Below, one piece after another: positions 26,463 through 35,127 of a stretch of DNA of 64,000 nucleotides. The notes beneath the pieces are model-generated. The model was not told where the DNA came from. It ran no database searches and saw nothing but the letters and a program-made list of their open reading frames with translations. The stretch is from assembly GCF_020164955.1 (NCBI RefSeq), contig NZ_JAIUHG010000001.1, forward strand, positions 62,001 through 126,000, given 5' to 3'. The translations under genes and the position numbers were made by a program. This DNA comes from Mesorhizobium sp. CA8. GTDB taxonomy: Bacteria > Pseudomonadota > Alphaproteobacteria > Rhizobiales > Rhizobiaceae. Each line of letters begins with the position of its first letter. Position 1 is the stretch's first letter.

Positions 26463-27228
26463 CGGTGGGCGCGTGAACCGGGAAGATCTCAGTTGGGAAG
26501 TGGAAGAAGCCTGCCGCGAGGCGTGGCCTGCTGCGCTTGAAACCGTCGCTCTCGGATGGATGTTTCGCCGTTCAGGCGGACGGATAAGGCGGCCGAATTC
26601 CGCTAATCCCCTGCGCGGCAGGCGAGGTGCGCCGGGGCGGGTAATCGATGCCACCGAGGCATTCTACGCCAGCCATGGCCAGGCTCCGCTGTTTCGCGTA
26701 CCCGACATCGCGGCCGAACTGGAACTCGAACTCGACCGTCGGGATTACAGCCGGGAAGGCGGTACGATACACCTCCATGCCGAGATCGACGCGCTTCAGG
26801 CAAACAATGATGGCGACATCACGGTCTCCGCAGCGCCGACCGAGAACTGGTTCGAGGCGCGCTTCCGTACCGGCGGCTACGACGAGGCGGAGCGACGCAT
26901 CTTTCGCCATATGACGAGCTTGATCGTAGGCGACAGGGCATTCGTGTCGTGTGAGCGTGATGGCCAAATCGCGGCCTTTGCCTTCGGCGTCATCCGCAAC
27001 GGGCTGCTTGTCGTCGAGGCGGTTGAAACCGACGCCCGATTCAGCCAGCAGGGGCTCGGCCGTAGGACGGTGGGCGGGCTGGTCGGTTGGGCCGGGCGAG
27101 CAGGCGCCCAGGCCGGCTGTCTGCAGGTGGTCGCCGACAACACGCCCGCACGCGCGCTCTACGCTTCTCTCGGCTTCAACCGCGAGCTCTATCGCTACCA
27201 TTACCGCAGGAAGACCATCGCAGCATGA
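26455..27228 (+). CDS. GNAT family N-acetyltransferase
   Basis: In this protein of about 257 residues the N-terminal half (AWPALETVALG-like helix region, VIDATEAFYASHGQAPLFRVP) resembles the paired GNAT-like domain. The C-terminal half holds the catalytic GNAT core with VEAVETDARFSQQGLGRRTVGGLVGWA (acetyl-CoA loop QGLGRR) and VVADNTPARALYASLGFNREL. The substrate is unknown. The stop overlaps the start of the CoA-binding protein by 4 bp (ATGA), showing one transcript. Confidence 0.85.
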   Translation: MISGGRVNREDLSWEVEEACREAWPAALETVALGWMFRRSGGRIRRPNSANPLRGRRGAPGRVIDATEAFYASHGQAPLFRVPDIAAELELELDRRDYSREGGTIHLHAEIDALQANNDGDITVSAAPTENWFEARFRTGGYDEAERRIFRHMTSLIVGDRAFVSCERDGQIAAFAFGVIRNGLLVVEAVETDARFSQQGLGRRTVGGLVGWAGRAGAQAGCLQVVADNTPARALYASLGFNRELYRYHYRRKTIAA

Positions 27229-27746
27229 ATCACGATAGCTACGACAACGCCTACATTGCCGGTATCCTCAACTCAGTGAAGACGATCGCCATGGTCGGCG
27301 CCTCGCCCAACGACGTGCGGCCAAGCTATTTCGTGCTGAAATACCTCTTGGCCAAAGGCTTTTCGGTGCTGCCGATCAATCCCGGCCATGCCGGCAAGCA
27401 GATCCTCGAACAGACGGTCTATGCCAGCCTGGCGGATCTGCCGCATCCGGCCGACATGGTCGATATTTTTCGAGGCTCGGCGGCGGTGCCCGGCGTCGTC
27501 GACCAGGTGCTGAAGCTCGATCCGCTACCCAAGGTCGTCTGGATGCAGCTTGGCGTGCGCAACGATGAGGCCGCGGCCCGCGCCGAAGCTGTCGGCATCA
27601 AGGTGGTGATGAACCGCTGCCCGAAGATCGAATATGGCAAGCTGTCCGGCGAGATTGGCTGGACCGGCGTCAACTCGGGCGTGCTGTCGTCGAAGAAGCC
27701 TTTGATGAGGCGGGGCTTCCAGAGCTTCGGTGTGCGGCAGAAATAG
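27225..27746 (+). CDS. CoA-binding domain protein (YccU family)
   Basis: The 173-residue Rossmann-fold protein has KTIAMVGASPNDVRPSYFVLKYLLAKGFSVLPINP and MQLGVRNDEAAARAEAVGIKVVMNRCPKIEY. This is the CoA-binding domain related to succinyl-CoA synthetase alpha but without the catalytic His region. The molecular role is unknown. It overlaps the GNAT gene by 4 bp and is followed 160 bp later by metY; in many Alphaproteobacteria it stands next to O-acetylhomoserine sulfhydrylase. Confidence 0.9.
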   Translation: MNHDSYDNAYIAGILNSVKTIAMVGASPNDVRPSYFVLKYLLAKGFSVLPINPGHAGKQILEQTVYASLADLPHPADMVDIFRGSAAVPGVVDQVLKLDPLPKVVWMQLGVRNDEAAARAEAVGIKVVMNRCPKIEYGKLSGEIGWTGVNSGVLSSKKPLMRRGFQSFGVRQK

Positions 27747-27906
27747 GCCGCTGGCCCGGCGTGAAAAAATTATCCGGGAAGAATTGGATTTTTCCCGGCG
27801 TTCGTCGCAAATCGCGTCCCGAAAGGTATTTTCTTCTTTGCATTCCCAGCCGCGCTTGGCCAAGAATGCCCGGCGATTTTCGAAAGATCAGGAGAGGTAG
27901 GTTTCG

Positions 27907-29187
27907 ATGACCCGTACGCCCGGCTTCAACACTTTGGCGGTTCATGCCGGCGCAAAGCCCGACCCGGCAACCGGCGCCCGCGCTACGCCGATCTATCAGA
28001 CCACGTCCTATGTCTTCGACGATGCCGACCATGCCGCCTCGCTGTTCGGGCTGAAGGCCTTCGGCAATATCTACACCCGCATCATGAATCCGACGCAGGC
28101 GGTGCTCGAGGAGCGCCTTGCCGCGCTGGAAGGCGGTACCGCCGCGCTTGCCGTCGCCTCTGGCCATGCCGCCCAGGTGCTGGTCTTCCACAATCTGATG
28201 CAGCCCGGCGATAATTTCATCGCCGCTAACAAGCTCTATGGCGGATCGATCAACCAGTTCGGCCATGCCTTCAAGAATTTCGGCTGGGGGGTGCGCTGGG
28301 CTGATCCGATCGATCCCTCGACATTCGAGAGCCAGATCGACGACAGGACCAAGGCGATCTTCATCGAGAGCCTTGCCAATCCCGGCGGCGTCTTCGTCGA
28401 CATCGAGAAGATCGGCGACATCGCCCGCAAGCACGGCCTGCCGCTGATCGTCGACAACACGCTGGCCTCGCCCTATCTGGTGCGGCCGATCGAGCACGGC
28501 GCCGACATCGTCGTGCATTCGCTGACCAAGTTCATCGGCGGCCACGGCAATTCGATCGGCGGCGGCATCATCGATGGCGGCACTTTCGACTGGTCGAAGT
28601 CGGGCAAATATCCAATGCTGTCGGAGCCCCGCCCCGAATATGGCGGTATCGTCCTGCACGAAACCTTCGGCAACTTCGCGTTCGCGATTGCCGCGCGCGT
28701 GCTTGGCCTGCGCGATATCGGCGCCGCAATCTCGCCCTTCAACGCCTTCCTGCTTTTGACCGGCCTGGAAACGCTGCCGCTCAGGATGCAGCGCCACTGC
28801 GACAACGCCGCGAGCGTCGCGGGCTGGCTCTCCAATCATCCCAAGGTTGCCTGGGTGAATTATCCCGGCCTTCCCGGCGACAAGAACAATGCGCTGCAGA
28901 AGAAATATTCGCCGCAGGGCGCGGGCGCCGTCTTCACCTTCGGCCTCAAGGGCGGCTATGAGGCCGGCGTCAAATTCGTCGAGGCGCTCGAGCTCTTCTC
29001 GCACCTCGCCAATGTCGGCGACACCAAATCGCTGGTCATCCATCCGGCCTCGACCACGCACCGCCAGCTGTCCGACGAGCAGAAGGTCAAGGCCGGCGCC
29101 GGGCCGGATACGGTGCGGCTGTCGATCGGCATCGAGGACGTCAACGACATCGTCGCCGATCTCGAACAGGCGCTCGGCAAGGTCTGA
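27907..29187 (+). CDS. metY: O-acetylhomoserine aminocarboxypropyltransferase (sulfhydrylase)
   Basis: The 426-residue Cys/Met metabolism PLP enzyme has QTTSYVFDDADHAASLFGL, YTRIMNPTQAVLEERLAALEGG, VDNTLASPYL and the PLP-lysine motif VHSLTKFIGGHGNSIGG. The C-terminus is VRLSIGIEDVNDIVADLEQAL. It makes homocysteine from O-acetylhomoserine and sulfide, giving direct sulfhydrylation to methionine. A GGAGAGG site precedes the ATG. A stem CCGGGAA/TTCCCGG is found upstream near 27773-27798, but no known S-adenosylmethionine riboswitch pattern was found. Confidence 0.93.
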   Translation: MTRTPGFNTLAVHAGAKPDPATGARATPIYQTTSYVFDDADHAASLFGLKAFGNIYTRIMNPTQAVLEERLAALEGGTAALAVASGHAAQVLVFHNLMQPGDNFIAANKLYGGSINQFGHAFKNFGWGVRWADPIDPSTFESQIDDRTKAIFIESLANPGGVFVDIEKIGDIARKHGLPLIVDNTLASPYLVRPIEHGADIVVHSLTKFIGGHGNSIGGGIIDGGTFDWSKSGKYPMLSEPRPEYGGIVLHETFGNFAFAIAARVLGLRDIGAAISPFNAFLLLTGLETLPLRMQRHCDNAASVAGWLSNHPKVAWVNYPGLPGDKNNALQKKYSPQGAGAVFTFGLKGGYEAGVKFVEALELFSHLANVGDTKSLVIHPASTTHRQLSDEQKVKAGAGPDTVRLSIGIEDVNDIVADLEQALGKV

Positions 29188-29188
29188 C

Positions 29189-29533
29189 ATGTCGGCCTTT
29201 CTTGCGGTCAATGTCGAAAGCGTCGAACCGGAGGCCGGCGCGCCGGCCCCAGATCGCGTGCTGTCGGGCGATCCGAAATTCCGCACCTGGAACGTCGAGG
29301 AGCGTGACGGCGGCCTCTATGCCGGCATCTGGGAAGCGACGCCGGGCAAATGGCGCATCGTCTATGACGAATGGGAGTTCTGCCACATCCTGTCCGGCGT
29401 CTCGGTGATCGCCGAGGATGGGGGCGAGGCGCGCACCGTGCGGGCCGGCGACAGTTTCGTGCTGCGGCCAGGGTTCAAGGGCACCTGGGAAGTGCTCGAG
29501 ACGACGCGCAAGGAATATGTGATTCGGCTTTGA
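29189..29533 (+). CDS. cupin domain protein
   Basis: The 114-residue single-cupin protein has RTWNVEERDGGLYAGIWEATPGKWRI, EFCHILSGVSVIAEDGG and RAGDSFVLRPGFKGTWEV. It belongs to the small RmlC-like group with an incomplete set of metal-binding His (one His in CHILSG). The start is one base after the metY stop, so it is cotranscribed and coupled with metY. A role linked to sulfur amino-acid metabolism is suggested only by position. Confidence 0.85.
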   Translation: MSAFLAVNVESVEPEAGAPAPDRVLSGDPKFRTWNVEERDGGLYAGIWEATPGKWRIVYDEWEFCHILSGVSVIAEDGGEARTVRAGDSFVLRPGFKGTWEVLETTRKEYVIRL

Positions 29534-29550
29534 GTACTTCGCAGCCGTAA

Positions 29551-30258
29551 TCAGAGCAGCCGGTCGACATCGTCGTCGGAAAAGCCGTATTGGCTCATGA
29601 TCTCCCGGTGCCAGCCACTCCCGAGCAGATCACCAAGGCATTGATCGACGCGCCGGCGCAGCGCGCCGTTGCCCTTGGCGAGGGCGAAAGCGCCTGCCGC
29701 AGGCTGCTTTTCAGAGGCTGGGACATCGATGACGGCAAGCGGTGCGCCAGTCCGTCCGTTGACATAGCCGCGATGCGCCATGGCGACGCTGGCATACGCG
29801 TCGACATGGCCTGCCGCGACGGCTCCGGCTGCTTCGGCCTGCGTGGCGAATATCCTTATCCGTTGGGGCGGCACGCCGTTCTGCAGCGCGGTCTGGTGCT
29901 GGATCTGGCCCGATATGACTGCGAGCACCGCGGAAGGATGCTGGGCGACGGAGCGATAGCCGTTCAGCTCCCGCGGATTGCCTTTGGCGACCATCAACCC
30001 GTCCGGCAGTGACCAGATCGGCCGCGTGAAGTCCACGAGCTTGCCGCGCTCCTCGGAGATGAACAGGCCGGTCGTCATGTCCCAGCGGCCGTCGACCAAA
30101 CCGGGGAGCAGTTCGGCGAATTCCGCCTCAATCGGCCAGAAGTTCTCCAGTTCAAGCATCTGGCAAACCTTCTCGGCGAGCACCGCGTCGCAGCCGCCGA
30201 GCTTGCCCGCAGCATCGGTGAAGCAGAAAGGCGGCTCCTGCAGATAGGCGAATTTCAT
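29551..30258 (-). CDS. extracellular solute-binding protein family 3-like protein without signal peptide
   Basis: The 235-residue type-2 periplasmic-binding fold starts MKFAYLQEPPFCFTDAAG and continues with LGGCDAVLAEKVCQML, GRWDMTTGLFISEERGKLVDFTRPIW and a C-terminal cap. The mature part is that of amino-acid ABC transporter binding proteins, but the chain begins directly with the first strand and no signal sequence is encoded in frame upstream. No permease or ATPase genes are next to it. It may be cytosolic and bind ligand as a sensor or enzyme, or may have lost its export signal. Confidence 0.75.
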   Translation of the reverse strand: MKFAYLQEPPFCFTDAAGKLGGCDAVLAEKVCQMLELENFWPIEAEFAELLPGLVDGRWDMTTGLFISEERGKLVDFTRPIWSLPDGLMVAKGNPRELNGYRSVAQHPSAVLAVISGQIQHQTALQNGVPPQRIRIFATQAEAAGAVAAGHVDAYASVAMAHRGYVNGRTGAPLAVIDVPASEKQPAAGAFALAKGNGALRRRVDQCLGDLLGSGWHREIMSQYGFSDDDVDRLL

Positions 30259-30309
30259 GTCTGAGTTCCGAACGAAAATTTCAGCTGTTCGAGGCGGATC
30301 GTTCGCCGG

Positions 30310-31557
30310 TCAAAAGGCAACTGCAACCCGTTCCAGCCCGTGAAAATGGTAAGTGTCGCGGAAGCGCGGTGTCTCCGCTAAGCGTAAGTTGGGCAGCCTA
30401 TCGAACAGCGTCTTCAGCGATACTTGCAACTCCAGCCTGGCCAATGGCGCGCCGATGCAGAAATGGATGCCGGCGCCGAAGGAAACATTCTTCTGGTCCG
30501 TGCGGGCCGGATTGAAAGTGTCGGGCTCGGCAAAGGCAAGCGGATCGTGGTTCGCCATGCCGAGCAGCAGCGCGACCATCTCGCCGGGTTTGACCAGGAT
30601 ACCCGGCGAAACCTCTATCTCCTCATAGGCGTAGCGTAGAAACATGTGCAGCGGCGCGTCGTAGCGCAGGCACTCCTCGACCGCCGCGACGTTTTTCTCA
30701 GGCGTCTCGAAGAAACGCCGCGGATCGCCGCCTTGCGCGAGGATCGAGCGCACCGCATTGCCTGTCTGGTGCACGGTCGCTTCGTGGCCGGCATTGAGAA
30801 GCAGGATCGCCGAGGAAACCAGCTCGTCTTCCGAAAGCTTCTGGCCGTTTTCCTGGGCCTCGATCAGGAGCGACAGCAGATCGTCGCCAGGTTTCTTGCG
30901 CCGCTCCGCAATATAGCCCCGCAGGAAGTCGGAAAAATCGCGTGCGGCGCGGTTCGCCGTCTCCTCGGTCTCGCGCGTGCGGCCATGCATGTACATGGCG
31001 ACCATCCGATGCGACCAGTCGAGCAGTTTCGGCCCCATCTCGACCGGAACGCCGAGCATCTCGGCGATGACGGTGATCGGCAAGGGCGAGGCGTAAGTCG
31101 GCAAAAGATCGACGCCGTTTGGCTCGAGGCGGTCGACCAGCTCGTTGGCCAATGCCTCGATCCGCGGCCTGAGTCGCTCGACCTGGCGCGAGACGAAGGC
31201 GCGGTTGACCAGCGTTCTGAGCCGCGTATGCACCGGCGGCTCGAGCTCCAGCATGGAATTGGCCTCGATCGCGTCGAACACCACAAGATGTGAGCGGTCG
31301 TCGCCCACGCCGCGGCTGTCGGGAATGCCGGCCGGGTTCTGCCGGCCGAAACGGCGGTCGCGCAGCAGCCGATTGACGTCGTCGAAACCGCCAAAGCACC
31401 AGAAGCCATAGTCTTCCCAGAATAAGGCGTTGGCGGCGCCATGCAGGAAGGCATAGGCCTCATAAGGGTTCTGCACGAAGGCTGGCTCGTGCGGGTCGAG
31501 ACGCAGGCGGCGGCTGGCGGGGTCGAAGGCAAGATAGGAAGGCTTCAAATCGGTCAT
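30310..31557 (-). CDS. cytochrome P450
   Basis: The 415-residue bacterial class P450 shows the I-helix LLNAGHEATVHQTGNAV, K-helix EECLRYDAPL, and heme loop FGAGIHFCIGAPLARLE with the thiolate ligand at Cys367. The threonine of the oxygen-activating groove appears as AT in GHEAT. The substrate is unknown; ferredoxin and reductase genes are not nearby. It is transcribed toward the solute-binding-like gene, whose start is 52 bp downstream. Confidence 0.95.
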   Translation of the reverse strand: MTDLKPSYLAFDPASRRLRLDPHEPAFVQNPYEAYAFLHGAANALFWEDYGFWCFGGFDDVNRLLRDRRFGRQNPAGIPDSRGVGDDRSHLVVFDAIEANSMLELEPPVHTRLRTLVNRAFVSRQVERLRPRIEALANELVDRLEPNGVDLLPTYASPLPITVIAEMLGVPVEMGPKLLDWSHRMVAMYMHGRTRETEETANRAARDFSDFLRGYIAERRKKPGDDLLSLLIEAQENGQKLSEDELVSSAILLLNAGHEATVHQTGNAVRSILAQGGDPRRFFETPEKNVAAVEECLRYDAPLHMFLRYAYEEIEVSPGILVKPGEMVALLLGMANHDPLAFAEPDTFNPARTDQKNVSFGAGIHFCIGAPLARLELQVSLKTLFDRLPNLRLAETPRFRDTYHFHGLERVAVAF

Positions 31558-31703
31558 GCCTGACCATTAGCGCGCCTTGTCGGCCCGATGCCAGACCGTA
31601 TCTTGGCGCACCCGTGAAATCGAACCGTTGAGCCAGATTGCCGGCTTGAAGCGCTGGCTGCGCGCCGAAATGATCTAGTTGGATATTCGGCTAGCCGCCA
31701 GCG

Positions 31704-32432
31704 TCAGTGGCCAGTCTTCAGAATACTCGCCACTTTGGCTGCAATCGCCGCGTCGAGTGCCGGCCAGTTCGCCAGCAGCTCGCGCGGAAAGCGGTAGGTG
31801 AGGCTGAGATCGTCGCCGACCTGGATGTCGCGCTCGCAGGGCGCCAGCGATTGCTCCGCGTTCGGGCCGCTGAGGCAACGGGCGACGAAGGGATCCTTGC
31901 CGGGACGCTCGGCGACGGCCAGCACCTCGTTGAGATAGCCTGATTTTTCCGTGAAGGCGTAAACCGTCGTGCCGGCCGGGCCGGGCGTGCCCGGCTTTTC
32001 GATCAGGGCGCTGTAGATCGGCGCGAAACGACCGCTCATGTCGAGCGACATCATCCGCGGCTCGAACGACAGGAAGATGATCTTCCTGGTCGTCGTATGG
32101 TTGAAGTCGTCGCGCGCGGCCGAGCTGTAGCCGTCCATCTCGGGATAGCGCAGATAGAGGTCGAGCCGCGAGGCGATGCCGTCGCGCCTGGCCTGGTCGA
32201 AGCGGATGAAGTTTGTCGGCACGCTGATGAGATTGTTGCCCATGACGATCTGGCGCACCGTCGTATCATCTGTATAGCCGGCCATGGCGATTGACCGTCC
32301 AAGCCATTTGCCGCCGACGCTGATCGCCACCGAAAGCAGCGCCAGCGCCGCGAAGATGTAGAAGACCCGCTTCATCAGGGTCGAATCGACGACCTCGAAG
32401 TCCGGGCTCTCGGCAGCCGTTGCGTCTCTCAT
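31704..32432 (-). CDS. hypothetical protein with one N-terminal membrane anchor
   Basis: The protein is about 242 residues starting MRDATAAESPDFEVVDS. It has one membrane helix (about 23-45, FYIFAALALLSVAISVGGKWLG) and a periplasmic part with GNNLISVPTNFIRFDQARRDG, LDLYLRYPEMDGYS and FLSFEPRMMSLDMSGRFAPIY. Two Cys in RCLSGPNAEQSLAPCERD may form a disulfide. It appears to be one of the conserved rhizobial anchored proteins of unknown function. The frame extends upstream to 32486, but the internal ATG gives a cleaner anchor. A 146-bp gap to the P450 start holds nothing visible. Confidence 0.6.
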   Translation of the reverse strand: MRDATAAESPDFEVVDSTLMKRVFYIFAALALLSVAISVGGKWLGRSIAMAGYTDDTTVRQIVMGNNLISVPTNFIRFDQARRDGIASRLDLYLRYPEMDGYSSAARDDFNHTTTRKIIFLSFEPRMMSLDMSGRFAPIYSALIEKPGTPGPAGTTVYAFTEKSGYLNEVLAVAERPGKDPFVARCLSGPNAEQSLAPCERDIQVGDDLSLTYRFPRELLANWPALDAAIAAKVASILKTGH

Positions 32433-32542
32433 TCGCTCTTCCCCGATCCGTCCACCTGTCCTTCGGCGGCACAGCCGGCGCGGCATAGCTCTTGCAGCGC
32501 GTTGGCACGACTGTGCGTTTTCATGGTAAACGGTTGGTAAAC

Positions 32543-32887
32543 ATGGATCCCGTTGTGCCTGTTCTTTACGCGTTTGCGGTTGGCGTCACGGCTTGCGGGC
32601 TGGCCGGATCGGCCATGGAACTTTTGTCCGGCCGGCGCCTGGCCTTTGCCGAACCCTATGTTTCGCCGGTCCATATCCTGCGTTCGCTCGCGGCAACGGC
32701 CTGCGCCGGGCCGTTCATGCTCACCAACGAGGCGTTGGCTGCCCGGCGCGAAGGGCGCATCGGCACGATGGCGCTGTTGTCTTGCGGCTGCACGGCCATC
32801 GCCTGGGCGCTGGCGCTCGGCGTCGTGCTCATCGCCATTGCATCCTGGGCGACCGAGAACTTAGGGTCTTTTGAATTCGCTGGTTGA
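32543..32887 (+). CDS. small hypothetical membrane protein
   Basis: A 114-residue protein with three hydrophobic segments (about 4-26, 48-66 and 80-103): VVPVLYAFAVGVTACGLAGSAM, HILRSLAATACAGPFML and WALALGVVLIAIASWA. No family is recognised with certainty. The ATG at 32543 is chosen because the protein then starts directly with the first helix. It overlaps nothing on its strand and its stop lies 20 bp before the carbonic anhydrase start, so they may share a transcript. Confidence 0.6.
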   Translation: MDPVVPVLYAFAVGVTACGLAGSAMELLSGRRLAFAEPYVSPVHILRSLAATACAGPFMLTNEALAARREGRIGTMALLSCGCTAIAWALALGVVLIAIASWATENLGSFEFAG

Positions 32888-32906
32888 GACGATTCGGAGA
32901 CGAACA

Positions 32907-33434
32907 ATGCCGGTACATGCGATCGATGGGAAGGCGCCCGAGTTCGAAGACGCCGATACGAACTGGATCGCGCCCGACGCCACGCTGATCGGCAACATCC
33001 AGATCGGCCGCAATGCCGGCTTCTGGTTCGGCGTCGTCGTCCGCGGCGACGGTGAACCGATCATCATCGGTGCCGACACCAATGTGCAGGAACACACGAT
33101 CATGCACACCGATCCCGGCTTTCCGCTGACCATCGGCAAAGGCTGCACGATCGGCCACCGCGCTCTGCTGCATGGCTGCACGATCGGGGACAACAGCCTG
33201 ATCGGCATGGGCGCCATCGTGCTGAACGGCTCCAGGATCGGCAACAACTCGCTGGTCGGCGCCGGCGCCCTGGTGACGGAAAACAAGGTTTTTCCGGACA
33301 ATTCGCTGATCGTCGGCTCGCCCGCCAAGGTGATAAGGACGCTGGACGAAGCGGCGATCGAGCGGCTGCGCGTCTCGGCGGCCCACTATGTGGCCAATGC
33401 CAAACGCTTCAAGGCCAAGCTCAACACAGTGTGA
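32907..33434 (+). CDS. gamma-carbonic anhydrase family protein
   Basis: The 175-residue left-handed beta-helix has hexapeptide repeats. It carries the gamma-class metal region: GVVVRGDGEPIIIGADTNVQEHTIMHTDPGFP, then GHRALLHGCTIGDNSLIGMGAIVLNG, with the three His of the Zn/Fe site (EHTIMHTD, GHRALLH). It resembles the YrdA/PaaY and mitochondrial complex-I-associated forms. The activity may be carbonic anhydrase or thioesterase-like. An upstream in-frame ATG at 32871 would overlap the preceding gene; 32907 is the family start. Confidence 0.92.
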   Translation: MPVHAIDGKAPEFEDADTNWIAPDATLIGNIQIGRNAGFWFGVVVRGDGEPIIIGADTNVQEHTIMHTDPGFPLTIGKGCTIGHRALLHGCTIGDNSLIGMGAIVLNGSRIGNNSLVGAGALVTENKVFPDNSLIVGSPAKVIRTLDEAAIERLRVSAAHYVANAKRFKAKLNTV

Positions 33435-33462
33435 CGGCGGCGGGCGGCAACTCCGCCTGTCT

Positions 33463-34041
33463 TCATCCGCGGCGGCTGTTCATCGCTTCACGCAACAGAA
33501 AGGCGCCCGCTTCGAAGCCGGCCTGGTCGGCGCCTTCCAGGGCCGTCTCATAGTCGTCGATGCGGGTCCTCAGCGAAGCGTCCGCGCCTGACAGGAGCAG
33601 CAGACGGATCGCCTCGGCGTCACGCCGGGACGCCGCATAGTGCAGGGGCGTCCAATCGTTCACGCCGCGCATGTTCGCGTCGGCGCCGTGCTCGAGCAGG
33701 ATATGGATGACGTCCAGCCGGTCCGGCCGTTCCGTCGACAACGCTGCGATGATCGAAGGAAAGCCGGCAGGATCCTCGTAGTTCGGGTTCGAACCGGCAT
33801 CGAGAAGCGCGGCGATGAACGTGGCCGGGCTCCAGTAGATCGCGTATTCTAGCGGATGGCCAAGCCCGAGTTCGAACGGCATCCTCTCGTCGAACCAGCG
33901 CGGCGAGCCGCCGAGCGCAACACCCAGGGCCGCGAAGTCTCCGGCCTTGAACGCGTCGTCTATGGCCTTGAACAACAGGTGGCGGGTGCCGCGATCCTCG
34001 GGGACTTCTAGCATTGGCTTCATCCGCAACGAACGAGCCAT
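33463..34041 (-). CDS. ankyrin-repeat protein
   Basis: The 192-residue protein has an N-terminal helical part (HLLFKAIDDAFKAGDFAALGVALGG) followed by about three ankyrin repeats: HPLEYAIYWSPATFIAALLDAGSNPNYED, IHILLEHGADANMRGVNDWTPLHYAASR, and AIRLLLLSGADASLRTRID. There is no signal peptide, so it is probably a cytosolic binding protein; the partner is unknown. The start at 34041 or the internal ATG at 34023 are both possible. It lies downstream of the cysteine protease gene behind a strong hairpin. Confidence 0.8.
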   Translation of the reverse strand: MARSLRMKPMLEVPEDRGTRHLLFKAIDDAFKAGDFAALGVALGGSPRWFDERMPFELGLGHPLEYAIYWSPATFIAALLDAGSNPNYEDPAGFPSIIAALSTERPDRLDVIHILLEHGADANMRGVNDWTPLHYAASRRDAEAIRLLLLSGADASLRTRIDDYETALEGADQAGFEAGAFLLREAMNSRRG

Positions 34042-34140
34042 ACTGCTCCCATCCGCCTCGGCGGGGAAGGCGTGCCGACCATGGCGCTTCGGCAGCGCAG
34101 CGCCGATTAGTTGCAGCCGGCGGGCGGCGACCGAAATGGC

Positions 34141-34216
34141 GGAGCCGGCCCCGGGGACAGGGGCCGGCTCCTAAAACCCGGTCGTTGGGGACGGGGAGGG
34201 TGGGGACTCGACCGGG
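34141..34216 (-). terminator. double hairpin after the cysteine protease gene
   Basis: On the minus strand, 57 bp after the stop at 34273, comes a stem CCCGGTCG (34216-34209) / CGACCGGG (34184-34177) followed by TTTT. The 24-nt loop is C-rich (CCACCCTCCCC). A second, perfect 12-bp hairpin follows: GGAGCCGGCCCC / GGGGCCGGCTCC (34141-34152 and 34160-34171), loop 7 nt. The first reads as a rho-independent terminator; the second is an independent strong stem. The rest of 34042-34272 holds no gene. Confidence 0.55.
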
Positions 34217-34272
34217 CTTTCTTCCTGGGCGCGCCGCCGCGTCACGGCGACGTACCCGATCGCTTTGGCGCC

Positions 34273-34878
34273 TTAGCGGACGCTGGCGACCGCGTCGTCG
34301 CGGCCGTCGTTGATCGTCACCCAAACGCCCGAATTCTCGGTCGATTGACGCTTGAGGTAGGTGTAGACCGTATCATTCCAGGCGAGCACTTTTGGCTCGA
34401 GATTGTCGAGGATGAATTCGCCGAGGCTGGTGCGCACCGTCAGCACCGCATGGCCGTCGCCATTCGGCTGGCGCACCACCGTCATCAGCAGATTGCCGGC
34501 CGGCACGCCCACGGCCATCAGCTCACGGCGCTTCTCCAGCGCGTAATCCTCGCAATCGCCATAACCTTTGTCGGGATAGGCCCAGTATTCCTCGACACCG
34601 TAGATCTCCATGTCGGTGCGCGGCTTGACGCGGGTGTTGACCGAATTGTTGACGTTGACCATCGTCGCCCACAGCTTGCGCGTCAGCTCGACCGGCGGAC
34701 CCTTCGGCGTCCGCTGGTTGCATTCGGCCGGAATGCGCTGGCAGAAATCGTAGTGACCGACCGGCTGGGTGGTGCGGCCACCCGTGTGCATGAAAGCCGG
34801 TCCTGCGCTTGCCGTGCCCCACGCGGAAAGCTGCATCGCTATTGCCAAGAGCAACAGCTTGCCCCTCGTCATTTTCAT
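34273..34878 (-). CDS. transglutaminase-like cysteine peptidase (BTLCP/LapG-like)
   Basis: The 201-residue protein has a signal peptide (about 1-25, LLLLAIAMQLSAWGTASA). The domain carries the catalytic triad: Cys109 in GYGDCEDYALEKR, His143 in GDGHAVLTVR, and Asp in FILDNLEPKV. The family includes LapG, the periplasmic protease that releases biofilm adhesins under cyclic-di-GMP control through LapD. No lapD or adhesin gene is visible here, but a PilZ gene follows 250 bp upstream on the same strand. Confidence 0.9.
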   Translation of the reverse strand: MKMTRGKLLLLAIAMQLSAWGTASAGPAFMHTGGRTTQPVGHYDFCQRIPAECNQRTPKGPPVELTRKLWATMVNVNNSVNTRVKPRTDMEIYGVEEYWAYPDKGYGDCEDYALEKRRELMAVGVPAGNLLMTVVRQPNGDGHAVLTVRTSLGEFILDNLEPKVLAWNDTVYTYLKRQSTENSGVWVTINDGRDDAVASVR

Positions 34879-35073
34879 TGTGGTAGTCTCCCCGTTTGAG
34901 AAGACTGTGCCACGATGGGATTTATTTGACGCAAAAACGCGAAGCAGACATTGAGTAAAACTCCAATAGAATAAACATAAAATTTGAACTATCGCGATTT
35001 TGAATTATTCAGATTTTCTGGGCTTCGTTAGGACTTCACGCGCTCGAGAGCTGCGTCCGGCAGCCCAAAAAGG
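34879..35073. other. AT-rich intergenic region before the cysteine protease
   Basis: No gene is seen. This is one of the most AT-rich stretches in the window (34920-35030) and must hold the promoter of the minus-strand protease gene. A clear -35/-10 pair cannot be assigned. Confidence 0.4.
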
Positions 35074-35106
35074 CAACAAAAAACCGGCCGCCAAGGGCCG
35101 GTTCGC
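35074..35106 (-). terminator. rho-independent terminator of the PilZ gene
   Basis: On the minus strand the stem AACCGGCC (35103-35096) / GGCCGGTT (35089-35082) has a 6-nt loop and is followed by TTTTTGTT. It lies 22 bp after the PilZ stop codon at 35128. Confidence 0.85.
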
Positions 35107-35127
35107 TTCGCTACTGGTGAGCTTAGG

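Noticed and set aside
27747..27906. Possible S-adenosylmethionine riboswitch before metY
   Set aside because: Only one stem (CCGGGAA/TTCCCGG) is present; I could not find the SAM-II pseudoknot elements or another known class.
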